A stretch of DNA of 64,000 nucleotides, from assembly GCF_900142605.1 (NCBI RefSeq), contig NZ_FRBL01000005.1, forward strand, positions 434,001-498,000. The letters are read 5' to 3'. The position numbers were made by a program, and so were the translations under genes. Positions 42,296 through 51,191 of this stretch are shown here, piece by piece (position 1 is the stretch's first letter; each line of letters begins with the position of its first letter). The notes under the pieces are model-generated. The model was given only the letters and a program-made list of their open reading frames with translations, was not told where the DNA came from and ran no database searches. Source of the stretch: Chitinophaga jiangningensis. GTDB taxonomy: Bacteria; Bacteroidota; Bacteroidia; Chitinophagales; Chitinophagaceae.

Positions 42296-45200
42296 ATGCC
42301 TGAAACAACAAACAACACACCACGATTGCTGGCCGCAGCCAAAGAGTTTAATATTGGTAAAGAAACACTTATCGACTTTCTTTCCAATAAAGGCTTCGAT
42401 ATTGGCGGCTTTGGTTCGCCAAATGCCCGCCTCACGGCTGTTATGTACCAAGCGCTGCAGTCGGAGTTCCAACAGGACAAGGCTAACAAACGCAAAAGCG
42501 ACCAGATAGCCCTGCCCAAAGGAAGCGTGTTAGAAGCGAAGAAGAAAGAAGCAGAGAAAGAGAAAGGAAACGAGGAAGCGGAAGCTGTGGCTAAAAAGAA
42601 CACTCCTAAAGAAGAAAAAGAGCCAACTGCTCCAGTAGCAGAAGCACCTAAAGCCGAACCTAAGCCGGAACCAGTGAAGGAATCCCCTAAACCGGAACCT
42701 AAAGCTCCCGTTCAGGAAAACCCGCCGGTTAAGGAAAAAGAAAAGGTTGAACCTCCCGTTGCACCACCTCCCCCTGTAGCGGAAGCGCCTAAAACACAGG
42801 CCCCGCCTGCCGAACCGGATGTGGTTAAAACCGAAGCTCCTAAAATTAACGGCCCTCGCGTCATCACCACGATCGACCTCGATGCGCTTAACCGCGGCGG
42901 TAAAAAACCAGCCCAGAAAGAGCAGCCTAAACAAGAAGCAACGGAAAAACCTGCTGCAACTCAGCCTAAGGAACAACCTGCCGCTGAAAAACCCGCAGCA
43001 CAAGAGCCTGCCGCCAAACCTGAAGCACCTAAAGCTCCAGCCGCTGAAAAACCAGCAGCTCCTGCACAGGTACAACCGGAAAAACCGGCAGCCAGCACTG
43101 AGAAACCCGCAGATAAAGCTCCCGAAGCTACCCCTGCCAAGGCTCCTCAAGCTGAGCAATCAGCAAAAACAGATAAAACCGATACGACGAAAGATAAAAC
43201 GGAAAAAGCCGCACCGGTTGAAGATAAACCTTTAGTTAACAAAGTGGAAGAAGTATTACAAGAGGCAAAACCGGCTGCTGCAACCAAACCTACGGTTATT
43301 CCCGTTAAACAACCTGTTGTGAAGGAAGAACCTGCAAATAACGAGCCCCCTGCCCAAGCTCCTGCTGCACAAAATAATGCAGATGAGCAAGCCAGTGCCG
43401 TTATTGAAAACATCCAGGCCGAAAAATTAACCGGCCCTAAAGTAATTGGCAAAATCGAACTGCCGGTGCAATCCGACAGAAGAGATAATAATAAAAGCAA
43501 TTTCAACAAGGATCGCGACGATAAACGTAAACGTAAGCGCATCATCGTTGAAAAGAAACCTGAACCAATCCAGCCCCGCGACTTTAAAAGCGGCGAAAAC
43601 AAGGAAGGTACAGGGGATCACCCACGTCACGAACGCCAACACGGCGACCGCAACCAACACGGCGGTCAAAACCGTCCTGGTGGTCAACATGGTGATCGTA
43701 ACCAACACGGTGGTCAAAACCGCCAGGGTGGACAACACAGTGGCGGCCAAAATCGCCCGGGTGGTGGTCAGCACACAGGTGGTCAAAACCGTCCTGGCGG
43801 ACAACACAGCGGCGGACAAAACCGTCCTGGTGGTCAGCAAGGTGGTGGATACAATCGCCAGGGTGGCCAACAAGGTGGTGGTGGATACAACCGCCCAGGT
43901 GGTCAGCAGGGTGGCCAAAACAGAGGTAACTTCAACCGACCAGGCCAGGGTGGTGGATTTAACCGCCACGGCAACAACGGTCCGGATAAACGTACCGCTG
44001 AAGAAAAGGAAATCGACAAAAACGAAATCCAGAATAAGATTAAGGAAACAATGGCCAAACTCTCCGGCAACACCCGCGGTAAAAACGTGAAAGCGAAACA
44101 CCGTCGTGAAAAACGCGAAGAGAGAGCCAATGAAAGAGCTAACCAGAACATGGAGGACAACAAACTCCAGGTTACCGAATTCATCTCCGTTAGCGAACTC
44201 GCTAACCTGATGGACGTTAGCTTCGCCGAAGTGATCTCAAAATGTATGGGACTCGGCATCATGGTTTCCATTAACCAACGCCTCGATGCAGAAGTAATCG
44301 AGCTGGTTGCCGGCGAATTTGGCTTCGAAGTTGAATTCATCGGTCTCGACGCTGCCGAAGAATCTGAAGAGGAAGAAGTAGTAGACGCACCGGAAGATCT
44401 GGAACCACGCGCGCCAATCGTTACCATCATGGGTCACGTTGACCACGGTAAAACTTCCCTGCTCGACTATATCCGTAACGCAAACGTAGTAGCTGGTGAG
44501 GCCGGCGGTATCACCCAGCACATCGGTGCTTACCAGGTGACAACCGCAAACGGTAAAAAAATCACCTTCCTCGATACCCCAGGTCACGAAGCGTTTACCG
44601 CAATGCGTGCCCGTGGTGCGAAAGCAGCGGATATCGCCGTAATCGTAGTGGCAGCAGATGACGCTATCATGCCTCAAACACGTGAAGCCATCTCCCACTC
44701 ACAGGCAGCTGGCCTCCCAATGGTCTTTGCAATCAACAAAATTGATAAAGACGGCGCCAACCCTGAGAAAATTAAAGAACAACTCGCAGGTATGAACCTC
44801 CTCGTTGAAGACTGGGGCGGTAAATATCAAAGCCAGGAAATATCCGCTAAAAGCGGTCTGAACATCGATGTACTCCTGGAGAAAATCCTCCTGGAAGCTG
44901 AACTGCTCGAACTGAAAGCCAACCCTAATCGTGAGGCAGCTGGTTCTATCGTGGAAGCTTCCCTGGATAAAGGCCGCGGTTACGTTGCCTCCCTCCTCGT
45001 ACAAAATGGTACCCTCCGTCAGGGCGATACCATCGTATCCGGCTCCTTCTTCGGTAAAATCAAAGCCATGTTCAACGAACGTGGCCAGAAAATGGAAGAA
45101 GCAGGTCCATCCATGCCAGTACAGGTACTCGGCTTGAACGGTGCCCCTCAGGCAGGTGAGAAGTTCAGAATGTACGAAAACGAATCTGAAGCCAAAGAAG

Positions 45201-45910
45201 TGGCTAACCGCCGCGCCCAGATCGTTCGCGAACAAGGTATCCGTACCAAGAAACATATCACCCTGGATGAAATCGGTCGCCGCCTGGCACTGGGTAACTT
45301 CAAACAGCTCAACCTCATCATCAAAGCCGACTTTGATGGTTCCGTGGAAGCGCTGTCCGACTCCCTGCAGAAACTGTCTACCGAAGAAATCGTTATCAGT
45401 ATCGTACACAAAGCCGTGGGTCAGATCACCGAATCCGATGTGCTCCTCGCTACCGCTTCCGATGCCATCATCCTCGGTTTCCAGGTACGGCCTTCTTCCC
45501 AGGCAGCCAAACTCGCCGAGAAAGAAAACATCGAAATCCGCAACTACTCCATCATCTACGATGCGATCGAAGAGATCAAATCCGCGATGGAAGGGATGCT
45601 GGAACCAAAAATCGAAAAGAAAGTGGTGTGCAACGTCGAAGTACGCGAAACCTACAAATTCGACAAGGTTACAGTGGCTGGTTGCTTCGTACTCGATGGC
45701 AAGCTGACAAGAAATACCCGCGTGAACCTCGTTCGCGATGGTATCGTAGTTCATACCGGAGACCTCGGATCCCTGAAACGTTATAAAGAAGACGTGAAGG
45801 AAGTAGCCTCCAACATGGAATGCGGTCTGAGTCTGCGCAACTACAGCGATATCCGCCCAGGCGATATCGTCGAAGGTTTCGAAGAAGTAGAAGTTAAGAG
45901 AACTTTATAA
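42296..45910 (+). CDS. infB: Translation initiation factor IF-2, 1204 aa
   Basis: The start at 42296 gives a family-like N-terminus (NNTPRLLAAAKEFNIGKETL); a TTG frame from 42152 overlaps nusA and is rejected. The G domain carries G1 at residues 713-720 (GHVDHGKT), DTPGHE and NKID; the C-terminal domains are complete. Residues about 80-400 are Ala/Pro/Glu/Lys-rich and residues about 440-565 are a Gly-Gln-Asn-Arg-His repeat of the type GGQNRPGGQH, so this IF-2 is long (E. coli IF-2 is 890 aa). The 130-base gap after nusA includes a CCCGTTT/AAACGGG hairpin. Confidence 0.95.
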   Translation: MPETTNNTPRLLAAAKEFNIGKETLIDFLSNKGFDIGGFGSPNARLTAVMYQALQSEFQQDKANKRKSDQIALPKGSVLEAKKKEAEKEKGNEEAEAVAKKNTPKEEKEPTAPVAEAPKAEPKPEPVKESPKPEPKAPVQENPPVKEKEKVEPPVAPPPPVAEAPKTQAPPAEPDVVKTEAPKINGPRVITTIDLDALNRGGKKPAQKEQPKQEATEKPAATQPKEQPAAEKPAAQEPAAKPEAPKAPAAEKPAAPAQVQPEKPAASTEKPADKAPEATPAKAPQAEQSAKTDKTDTTKDKTEKAAPVEDKPLVNKVEEVLQEAKPAAATKPTVIPVKQPVVKEEPANNEPPAQAPAAQNNADEQASAVIENIQAEKLTGPKVIGKIELPVQSDRRDNNKSNFNKDRDDKRKRKRIIVEKKPEPIQPRDFKSGENKEGTGDHPRHERQHGDRNQHGGQNRPGGQHGDRNQHGGQNRQGGQHSGGQNRPGGGQHTGGQNRPGGQHSGGQNRPGGQQGGGYNRQGGQQGGGGYNRPGGQQGGQNRGNFNRPGQGGGFNRHGNNGPDKRTAEEKEIDKNEIQNKIKETMAKLSGNTRGKNVKAKHRREKREERANERANQNMEDNKLQVTEFISVSELANLMDVSFAEVISKCMGLGIMVSINQRLDAEVIELVAGEFGFEVEFIGLDAAEESEEEEVVDAPEDLEPRAPIVTIMGHVDHGKTSLLDYIRNANVVAGEAGGITQHIGAYQVTTANGKKITFLDTPGHEAFTAMRARGAKAADIAVIVVAADDAIMPQTREAISHSQAAGLPMVFAINKIDKDGANPEKIKEQLAGMNLLVEDWGGKYQSQEISAKSGLNIDVLLEKILLEAELLELKANPNREAAGSIVEASLDKGRGYVASLLVQNGTLRQGDTIVSGSFFGKIKAMFNERGQKMEEAGPSMPVQVLGLNGAPQAGEKFRMYENESEAKEVANRRAQIVREQGIRTKKHITLDEIGRRLALGNFKQLNLIIKADFDGSVEALSDSLQKLSTEEIVISIVHKAVGQITESDVLLATASDAIILGFQVRPSSQAAKLAEKENIEIRNYSIIYDAIEEIKSAMEGMLEPKIEKKVVCNVEVRETYKFDKVTVAGCFVLDGKLTRNTRVNLVRDGIVVHTGDLGSLKRYKEDVKEVASNMECGLSLRNYSDIRPGDIVEGFEEVEVKRTL

Positions 45911-45930
45911 GAACTCTTCTCCATAATCTT

Positions 45931-45968
45931 AAAGTGCAGCGAGGTCCACTTCGCTGCACTTTTTTTTA
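45931..45968 (+). terminator. Terminator of the rimP-nusA-infB operon
   Basis: AAAGTGCAGCGA and TCGCTGCACTTT pair and are followed by a T8 run. Confidence 0.9.
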
Positions 45969-46076
45969 GCGTCAGTCCGCTTTTTCCCCGGGCTGATCTA
46001 AACTTTTGTTAAATCCATCGAAATTTAGTAGGGGACTGATCTTTATTTGGTTATTTTTGAACTTTACGAATTTAGT

Positions 46077-47459
46077 ATGAAGAAACTTCTGGTATTATCT
46101 GCTATATCACTTACCATCCTGCAAGCTGTTTCAGCGCAGCAGAAACTTGTAGCAGATAAAATTATTGGCATAGTAGGGGACAAAATAATCCTGCAATCGG
46201 ATATGGAAGGTGCACTCGCAGATCAGCAGCGCAACGCCATTGACGGTGTATTACCGCCTAACGCCTCCTGCAACACCCTGGAAATGCTCATCTCCCAGAA
46301 GGTAATGGTACTCCAGGCAGAACGCGACTCCCTCCCGGTAAGTGATGGCGATATCGAAGGCCAGATGGAAAACCGTATCCGCTACTTCGAACAGCTCTAT
46401 GGCTCCAAAGAAAAAATGAAGGAAGTAACTGGCTACACCGTTTACCAGCTGCGCGAACGCTTCCGCACTCCCATTAAAGAAAATCTGCTGGCCCAGGCCA
46501 TGCGCAATAAAGTAATCGAACAGGTGAAGGCAACCCCTTCCGAAGTAAAACGATTCTTCGACGCCATTCCTAAAGACAGTCTCAAATTCTATGAGTCTGA
46601 ACTGGAAATCGGCCAGGTAGTAATTACTCCTAAAGCTACCCGCGAAATGGATAACTATGCCATCGAGCGCCTCCAGGAATTCAAAAGACGTGTACTCGCC
46701 AAAGAAGCGGACTTCAGCTCCCTCGCCATCCTTTACTCCGAAGATCCGGGCGTAAAAGATAACAAAGGCGTGTACCCGATGAACCGTAACGATAAAAACA
46801 CCTGGGATCCGGACTTTATGGCCGCCGCCTTCCGTTTGAAAGAAGGGGAGATCTCCAGCCCGGTTAAATCCGCCCACGGTTACCATATCATCCAGATGCT
46901 GAAACGTCAGGGCGATAATATCACCGTACAACATATCCTCCTCAGAGCTGCAGTAACCAAGTCCGACCTGGCAAAAGCCACCGAAAAACTGGATTCTGTA
47001 CGCAACCAGATCCTCGCCGGTAAAACCACTTTTGCCCAGGCAGTAAGCGACTACAGCGACGATCCTTCTGCTAAATTCACCGGAGGTATGCTGCAATCCA
47101 AAACCGGAGACGGTACCCTCATCACCATCGATCAACTGGAAGAACCTTCCGAAAAAGAGATCGTAATGATGCTGGATACCCTGAAACCAGGCGGTATCTC
47201 CAAACCTACCACCTTCGTGGATGAACAAGGCCATACCGCCGTGCGCATCGTGTACCTGAAAACACGTACACAGCCACACCGGGAAAACCTCAACGACGAC
47301 TACGCACGCATTCAGCAACGCTGCCTGATGATCAAGCAGGCCGAAGCAATCAATAAATGGCTGCTGGAAAAGATCCCTACATTCTATGTGCACGTGGATC
47401 CTGAGTACAAAAACTGTGAGCACATCAACCAATGGATGGCACAGCTCGCCAAACAGTAA
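46077..47459 (+). CDS. SurA-type periplasmic peptidyl-prolyl isomerase, 460 aa
   Basis: A Sec signal (MKKLLVLSAISLTILQAVSAQ) is followed by a SurA-like N-terminal chaperone domain (KIIGIVGDKIILQSDMEG) and two parvulin (PpiC) domains: FSSLAILYSEDPGVKDNKGV with VKSAHGYHIIQML, and a second around FAQAVSDYSDDPSAKFTGGM. It is likely a chaperone for outer-membrane proteins, with the high load of SusC and barrel proteins in this organism a natural client set. The start at 46077 is chosen because it opens the signal sequence. It is followed by a strong terminator. Confidence 0.93.
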   Translation: MKKLLVLSAISLTILQAVSAQQKLVADKIIGIVGDKIILQSDMEGALADQQRNAIDGVLPPNASCNTLEMLISQKVMVLQAERDSLPVSDGDIEGQMENRIRYFEQLYGSKEKMKEVTGYTVYQLRERFRTPIKENLLAQAMRNKVIEQVKATPSEVKRFFDAIPKDSLKFYESELEIGQVVITPKATREMDNYAIERLQEFKRRVLAKEADFSSLAILYSEDPGVKDNKGVYPMNRNDKNTWDPDFMAAAFRLKEGEISSPVKSAHGYHIIQMLKRQGDNITVQHILLRAAVTKSDLAKATEKLDSVRNQILAGKTTFAQAVSDYSDDPSAKFTGGMLQSKTGDGTLITIDQLEEPSEKEIVMMLDTLKPGGISKPTTFVDEQGHTAVRIVYLKTRTQPHRENLNDDYARIQQRCLMIKQAEAINKWLLEKIPTFYVHVDPEYKNCEHINQWMAQLAKQ

Positions 47460-47479
47460 AGCTAATTTTAACGTTTTTG

Positions 47480-47514
47480 AAAAGCGGCGCGGAGATGATC
47501 TCCGCGCCGCTTTT
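47480..47514 (+). terminator. Terminator after the SurA-like gene
   Basis: AAAAGCGGCGCGGAGA pairs with TCTCCGCGCCGCTTTT over a TGA loop. Confidence 0.88.
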
Positions 47515-47569
47515 CGTTCCACTCATCCCGTAGTTACGCTCACATGACGCGAATTAGTTGAAATTGCCG

Positions 47570-47577
47570 TAACTTTG
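47570..47577 (+). promoter_or_regulatory. Putative -7 promoter element of purF
   Basis: TAACTTTG matches TAnnTTTG exactly and lies 18 bases before the chosen ATG. A well-spaced -33 element is not clear. Confidence 0.4.
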
Positions 47578-47595
47578 CATCTTCAATTTTCAGGC

Positions 47596-49443
47596 ATGAG
47601 TGATGCGATCAAGCATGAATGCGGACTGGCATTTATAAGATTGAGAAAACCGTTCTCATATTACCAACAGAAATATGGAACTGTTTTTTATGGGCTGAAC
47701 AAATTATATCTGCTCATGGAAAAGCAGCACAACAGGGGCCAGGATGGCGCTGGTGTAGCTGCAGTAAAATTAGACACTGAACCCGGCGTTCCTTTTATGC
47801 ACCGCGTACGCAGTAGCGCTCCACAAGCCATCGGCGACGTTTTCAGCAAAATCAGGGACGAAATTCAGGAAATCGAAAAGTATCAACCGGAAATTACCAA
47901 GTATCCGGGCCTGATGAAAGGTCATATCAAGTTCCTCGGCGAACTCCTCATGGGACACCTTCGCTACGCTACGCAGGGTAAAAACAATGTGGAACTTTGC
48001 CACCCTTTTGTTAGATACAATACCATCCCTGCCCGCAACCTCGCTATGGCAGGTAACTTCAACCTGGTAAACGCAGATGAACTCTTCAAATTCACCGACG
48101 TAAACCCAGGCGAAGTACACAAAAACAGCGACCTCGCTGCCATGCTCGAAACCGTACACCACTTCCTCTGCAAAGAAGATGAAGTGCGCCGCAACGGCCT
48201 CGACATCAAACATATCCTCCAACAGGCTTTCTCCTTATTTGATGGTGGTTACCACGCTGCCGGCCTTATCGGCACCGGCGACGCTTTCGTAATACGCGAT
48301 CCGAACGGTATCCGTCCTTCCTACTACTATGTGAACGACGATGTAATCGTGGCCGCCTCCGAAAGAGCTGCTATCCGCACCACTTTCAACGTTGGCGAAA
48401 ACGAAGTACTGGAACTGATGCCAGGCCACGCCCTCATCGTGAAATCAAACGGTGAATACGCGATCGAAAAAATCATCGAACCTAAAGAGAGAAAAGCATG
48501 TAGCTTCGAAAGAATCTACTTCTCCAGAGGTAACGACGAAAAGATCTATAAAGAACGAACTGCCCTCGGCCGTAACCTTTCAGGCACCGTACTGAAAGCT
48601 ATCGACAACGACCTGAGAAATACTATCTTCTCCTTTATACCAAATACAGCAGAAGTAGCCTTCTACGGCCTGCTCAAAGGTCTGGAAGACTATCTCAACA
48701 AAATCAAGATCGAACGTATCCTCTCCTGGGGTAACGATGTTGATCCGGAAAAGCTCTCCGAAATGGTGAACCGCCGCATCCGTATCGACAAAATCGCGAT
48801 CAAGGACGTGAAAATGAGAACCTTCATCACAGAAGATTCCAGCCGTAACGAAATGGTACAACACGTGTACGACATTACCTATGGTACGGTTCGTCCGGGT
48901 GTAGATACCCTCGTCGTGATCGATGACTCCATCGTTCGCGGTACCACGCTCAAAGAAAGTATCGTGAAAATGCTGGATCGCCTCGGTCCTAAAAAGATTA
49001 TCATCGTTTCTTCCGCACCACAAATCAGGTACCCTGATTGCTACGGTATTGATATGAGTAAAATGGGCGATTTCGTTGCCTTCCAGGCCGCCATCGCACT
49101 GCTGAAAGAACAAGGCAAGGAACACATTCTCCAGGAAGCCTACGGCCTCTGTAAAGAGCTGGAACGTACCAACACCCTCCACGCTCAAAACGTGGTGAAA
49201 AATGTGTACAAGCTGTTTACGCCTGAAGAGATTTCCGCTAAAATCGCTCAGATCCTCAACCCTGGCGGTATCGGCGCTGAAATCGAAGTGATCTACCAAT
49301 CCATCGAAAGCTTACACGAAGCCTGCCCTAATAACCTGGGCGACTGGTACTTCACCGGTAACTACCCAACCCCGGGCGGTAACCGCGTAGTAAACAAGGC
49401 TTTCATGAACTTCATGGAAGGTAAAAACGAAAGAGGCTACTAA
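47596..49443 (+). CDS. purF: Amidophosphoribosyltransferase PurF-type, 615 aa
   Basis: PurF makes phosphoribosylamine from PRPP and glutamine in purine synthesis. The N-terminal nucleophile Cys appears after a short propeptide-like segment (KHECGLAFIRL, Cys10), followed by GQDGAG in the glutaminase domain. The PRPP loop is intact as VVIDDSIVRGTTL. With the start at 47596 the protein is 615 aa, longer than the usual 450-500 aa PurF, owing to inserts in both domains (for example around the KYQPEITKYPG region). Such long forms occur in Bacteroidota, in my recollection. No iron-sulfur Cys cluster pattern was established. It is a single-gene unit with its own terminator. Confidence 0.9.
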   Translation: MSDAIKHECGLAFIRLRKPFSYYQQKYGTVFYGLNKLYLLMEKQHNRGQDGAGVAAVKLDTEPGVPFMHRVRSSAPQAIGDVFSKIRDEIQEIEKYQPEITKYPGLMKGHIKFLGELLMGHLRYATQGKNNVELCHPFVRYNTIPARNLAMAGNFNLVNADELFKFTDVNPGEVHKNSDLAAMLETVHHFLCKEDEVRRNGLDIKHILQQAFSLFDGGYHAAGLIGTGDAFVIRDPNGIRPSYYYVNDDVIVAASERAAIRTTFNVGENEVLELMPGHALIVKSNGEYAIEKIIEPKERKACSFERIYFSRGNDEKIYKERTALGRNLSGTVLKAIDNDLRNTIFSFIPNTAEVAFYGLLKGLEDYLNKIKIERILSWGNDVDPEKLSEMVNRRIRIDKIAIKDVKMRTFITEDSSRNEMVQHVYDITYGTVRPGVDTLVVIDDSIVRGTTLKESIVKMLDRLGPKKIIIVSSAPQIRYPDCYGIDMSKMGDFVAFQAAIALLKEQGKEHILQEAYGLCKELERTNTLHAQNVVKNVYKLFTPEEISAKIAQILNPGGIGAEIEVIYQSIESLHEACPNNLGDWYFTGNYPTPGGNRVVNKAFMNFMEGKNERGY

Positions 49444-49462
49444 TAGTATACTACTTCATTAT

Positions 49463-49499
49463 AAAAATAAGGCGCAACAATTGGTGCGCCTTATTTTTT
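49463..49499 (+). terminator. Terminator after purF
   Basis: AAATAAGGCGCA and TGCGCCTTATTT pair over eight bases, ending in a T run. Confidence 0.88.
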
Positions 49500-49506
49500 G
49501 CCCCCT

Positions 49507-49677
49507 AAGTTTCGGATACCATCGGCATCCGAAACTTCGGTAGATGGACCCCGGCTGGGGCGCATCTACCGAATAATAAAGTGTAATAGCTGCGAAACCT
49601 ACATCTCTCTAAAAACTCATCAGTTCCCATTGCCGCGCGAAGCGCGGTACCCTCTCAATGACACCGAAGGTGTCATT
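49507..49677. repeat. Array of four consecutive hairpins
   Basis: Four perfect inverted repeats follow each other: AAGTTTCGGAT/ATCCGAAACTT (49507-49537), CGGTAGAT/ATCTACCG with an inner CCCC/GGGG (49538-49571), CCGCGC-GAA-GCGCGG (49633-49647) and AATGACACC-GAA-GGTGTCATT (49657-49677). The last two share a GAA triloop. The 317-base gap between the purF terminator and the next gene holds this array and no coding frame. Confidence 0.8.
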
Positions 49678-49816
49678 AACATATAAAATCCCTTGGAAAA
49701 CAACATTTTCCGCATTTCTATGTTAATTTTATCTTAAATGAATCACACAACGATTCCTATTTGCCCCGTTCCTATTAACTTTCTTTAAAATAAGTATTTA
49801 CGTAAGTTTTCAGCCC

Positions 49817-50311
49817 ATGAAAACATTGCTACTCATCCGACACGCAAAGTCAAGCTGGAATGATCCAAATACCGATGACTTTGACCGGCCTCTCAACAAA
49901 CGGGGAAAAGATAATGCCCCCGAAATGGCCCAAAGACTCCTGGATAAAGGTGTAGTTCCTGAACTGATCATTGCCAGTCCCGCAAAAAGAACGCGTACTA
50001 CCGCCAAACTAATGGCCGACGTATGGCACTATCCAAAACAGGCCATCCTCCTCGAAGATGAGCTGTACCTCTGCTATGCGTCCACATTCCTCAAAGTAAT
50101 CACTAAAATCGATGACGACTTCAACACCATCGCCATTTTCGCACATAACCCCGGGATAACTGACTTCGCCAATTATTTAACGGAAGAAATCAGGATTGAT
50201 AACGTGCCTACCGCCGGCGTATTCGCCATACAAGCTAATACGGACTCCTGGCAGGAATTCGATCGCGCTAAAAAATCATTCCTGTTCTTCGATTATCCCC
50301 GGAAAGATTAA
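49817..50311 (+). CDS. SixA-like histidine phosphatase, 164 aa
   Basis: The RHA catalytic motif is visible at the N-terminus (LLLIRHAKSSW), with the second phosphoacceptor-fold histidine in AIFAHNPGITDFA. The DFDRPLNKRGKDNAPEMA block matches SixA-type histidine phosphatases. SixA removes phosphate from histidine phosphotransfer domains in E. coli; whether that is the target here is unknown. The stop overlaps the 3' end of proC on the opposite strand by 4 bases. Confidence 0.88.
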   Translation: MKTLLLIRHAKSSWNDPNTDDFDRPLNKRGKDNAPEMAQRLLDKGVVPELIIASPAKRTRTTAKLMADVWHYPKQAILLEDELYLCYASTFLKVITKIDDDFNTIAIFAHNPGITDFANYLTEEIRIDNVPTAGVFAIQANTDSWQEFDRAKKSFLFFDYPRKD

Positions 50312-51105
50312 CCCTTTACAATCTTGTCGTAAGAAGCAGTAATACCCTTGATCAGCGAAGAACTGAATCCCTGGTGTTCCATTTCATTGAGTCCCGCAAT
50401 GGTGCAGCCCTTAGGGGTAGTAACTTTGTCGATTTCTGCCTCCGGATGGGTTTTCTCCCTGATCAGCAATTCAGCGGCTCCTTTCACGGTTTGCGCCGCA
50501 ATAAGGCTGGCTGTACGTGCGTCAAAGCCGATTTCAATACCTCCCTGGATGTTTGCCCGGATAAAACGCAACGCATAGGCAATACCACATGCACCCAACA
50601 CCGTAGCTGCATCCATCAGCTTTTCATCGATGGTAACAGCAGCACCCAGCTGGTTAAACATATCGGTAACAAAATTCGTCTGCTCAGGAGTAGCATGCTT
50701 GAAACTCAGACAGGTCATAGATTCCTGAATGGCAATCGCGGTATTGGGCATCGCGCGCACCACCGCCATTCCGGGAACAATACGTTCCAGATCGTCGATG
50801 CTGACGCCGGTAACCACACTGATTAAAATCTGTTTTGCGGGGTCAAAAACGGTGCTGTACTCCTGCAGCACTTCGCGTACATTATAGGGTTTCAGGGCTA
50901 CGATAATCACCTCTGCACCGCGAATCGCTTTCGCATTATCCTTTTCCACCTGTACACCCGCATCTTTCAGGGCTACAAGGGTATCAGTATTACGCTTGGT
51001 AATGGTAATGTCTCCGGCCTGTGAAAAACCGCTCTTCAGCAATCCCTGGGCAATGGCCGATCCCAGATTTCCACCACCTATAATGGCTATCTTCTTGGCT
51101 GACAT
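50308..51105 (-). CDS. proC: Pyrroline-5-carboxylate reductase ProC, 265 aa
   Basis: ProC reduces pyrroline-5-carboxylate to proline with NAD(P)H. The Rossmann motif (IIGGGNLGSAIAQGL) opens the protein. The C-terminal helical dimerisation domain includes VTTPKGCTIAGLNEMEHQGF, a variant of the ProC signature (usually SPGGTT). The conserved VRAMPNTAIAIQESMT segment is also present. Length is normal. Convergent with sixA, overlapping by 4 bases at the 3' ends. Confidence 0.94.
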   Translation of the reverse strand: MSAKKIAIIGGGNLGSAIAQGLLKSGFSQAGDITITKRNTDTLVALKDAGVQVEKDNAKAIRGAEVIIVALKPYNVREVLQEYSTVFDPAKQILISVVTGVSIDDLERIVPGMAVVRAMPNTAIAIQESMTCLSFKHATPEQTNFVTDMFNQLGAAVTIDEKLMDAATVLGACGIAYALRFIRANIQGGIEIGFDARTASLIAAQTVKGAAELLIREKTHPEAEIDKVTTPKGCTIAGLNEMEHQGFSSSLIKGITASYDKIVKG

Positions 51106-51191
51106 AAAAAAGGTTTACATTATAAATCCTCAGAAAGGTAAAACAATTGCTCCATTGATGCAAAAAGTCAGCATTGCATTATCTTGCATAA

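Noticed and set aside
43615..43990. Tandem repeats in infB considered as a separate repeat or mobile element
   Set aside because: They encode an in-frame Gly-Gln-Asn-Arg-rich protein linker within IF-2, with no insertion signatures.
44699..45754. 351-codon minus-strand frame opposite infB
   Set aside because: Antisense to the conserved IF-2 G and C-terminal domains; no start context and no recognisable domain.
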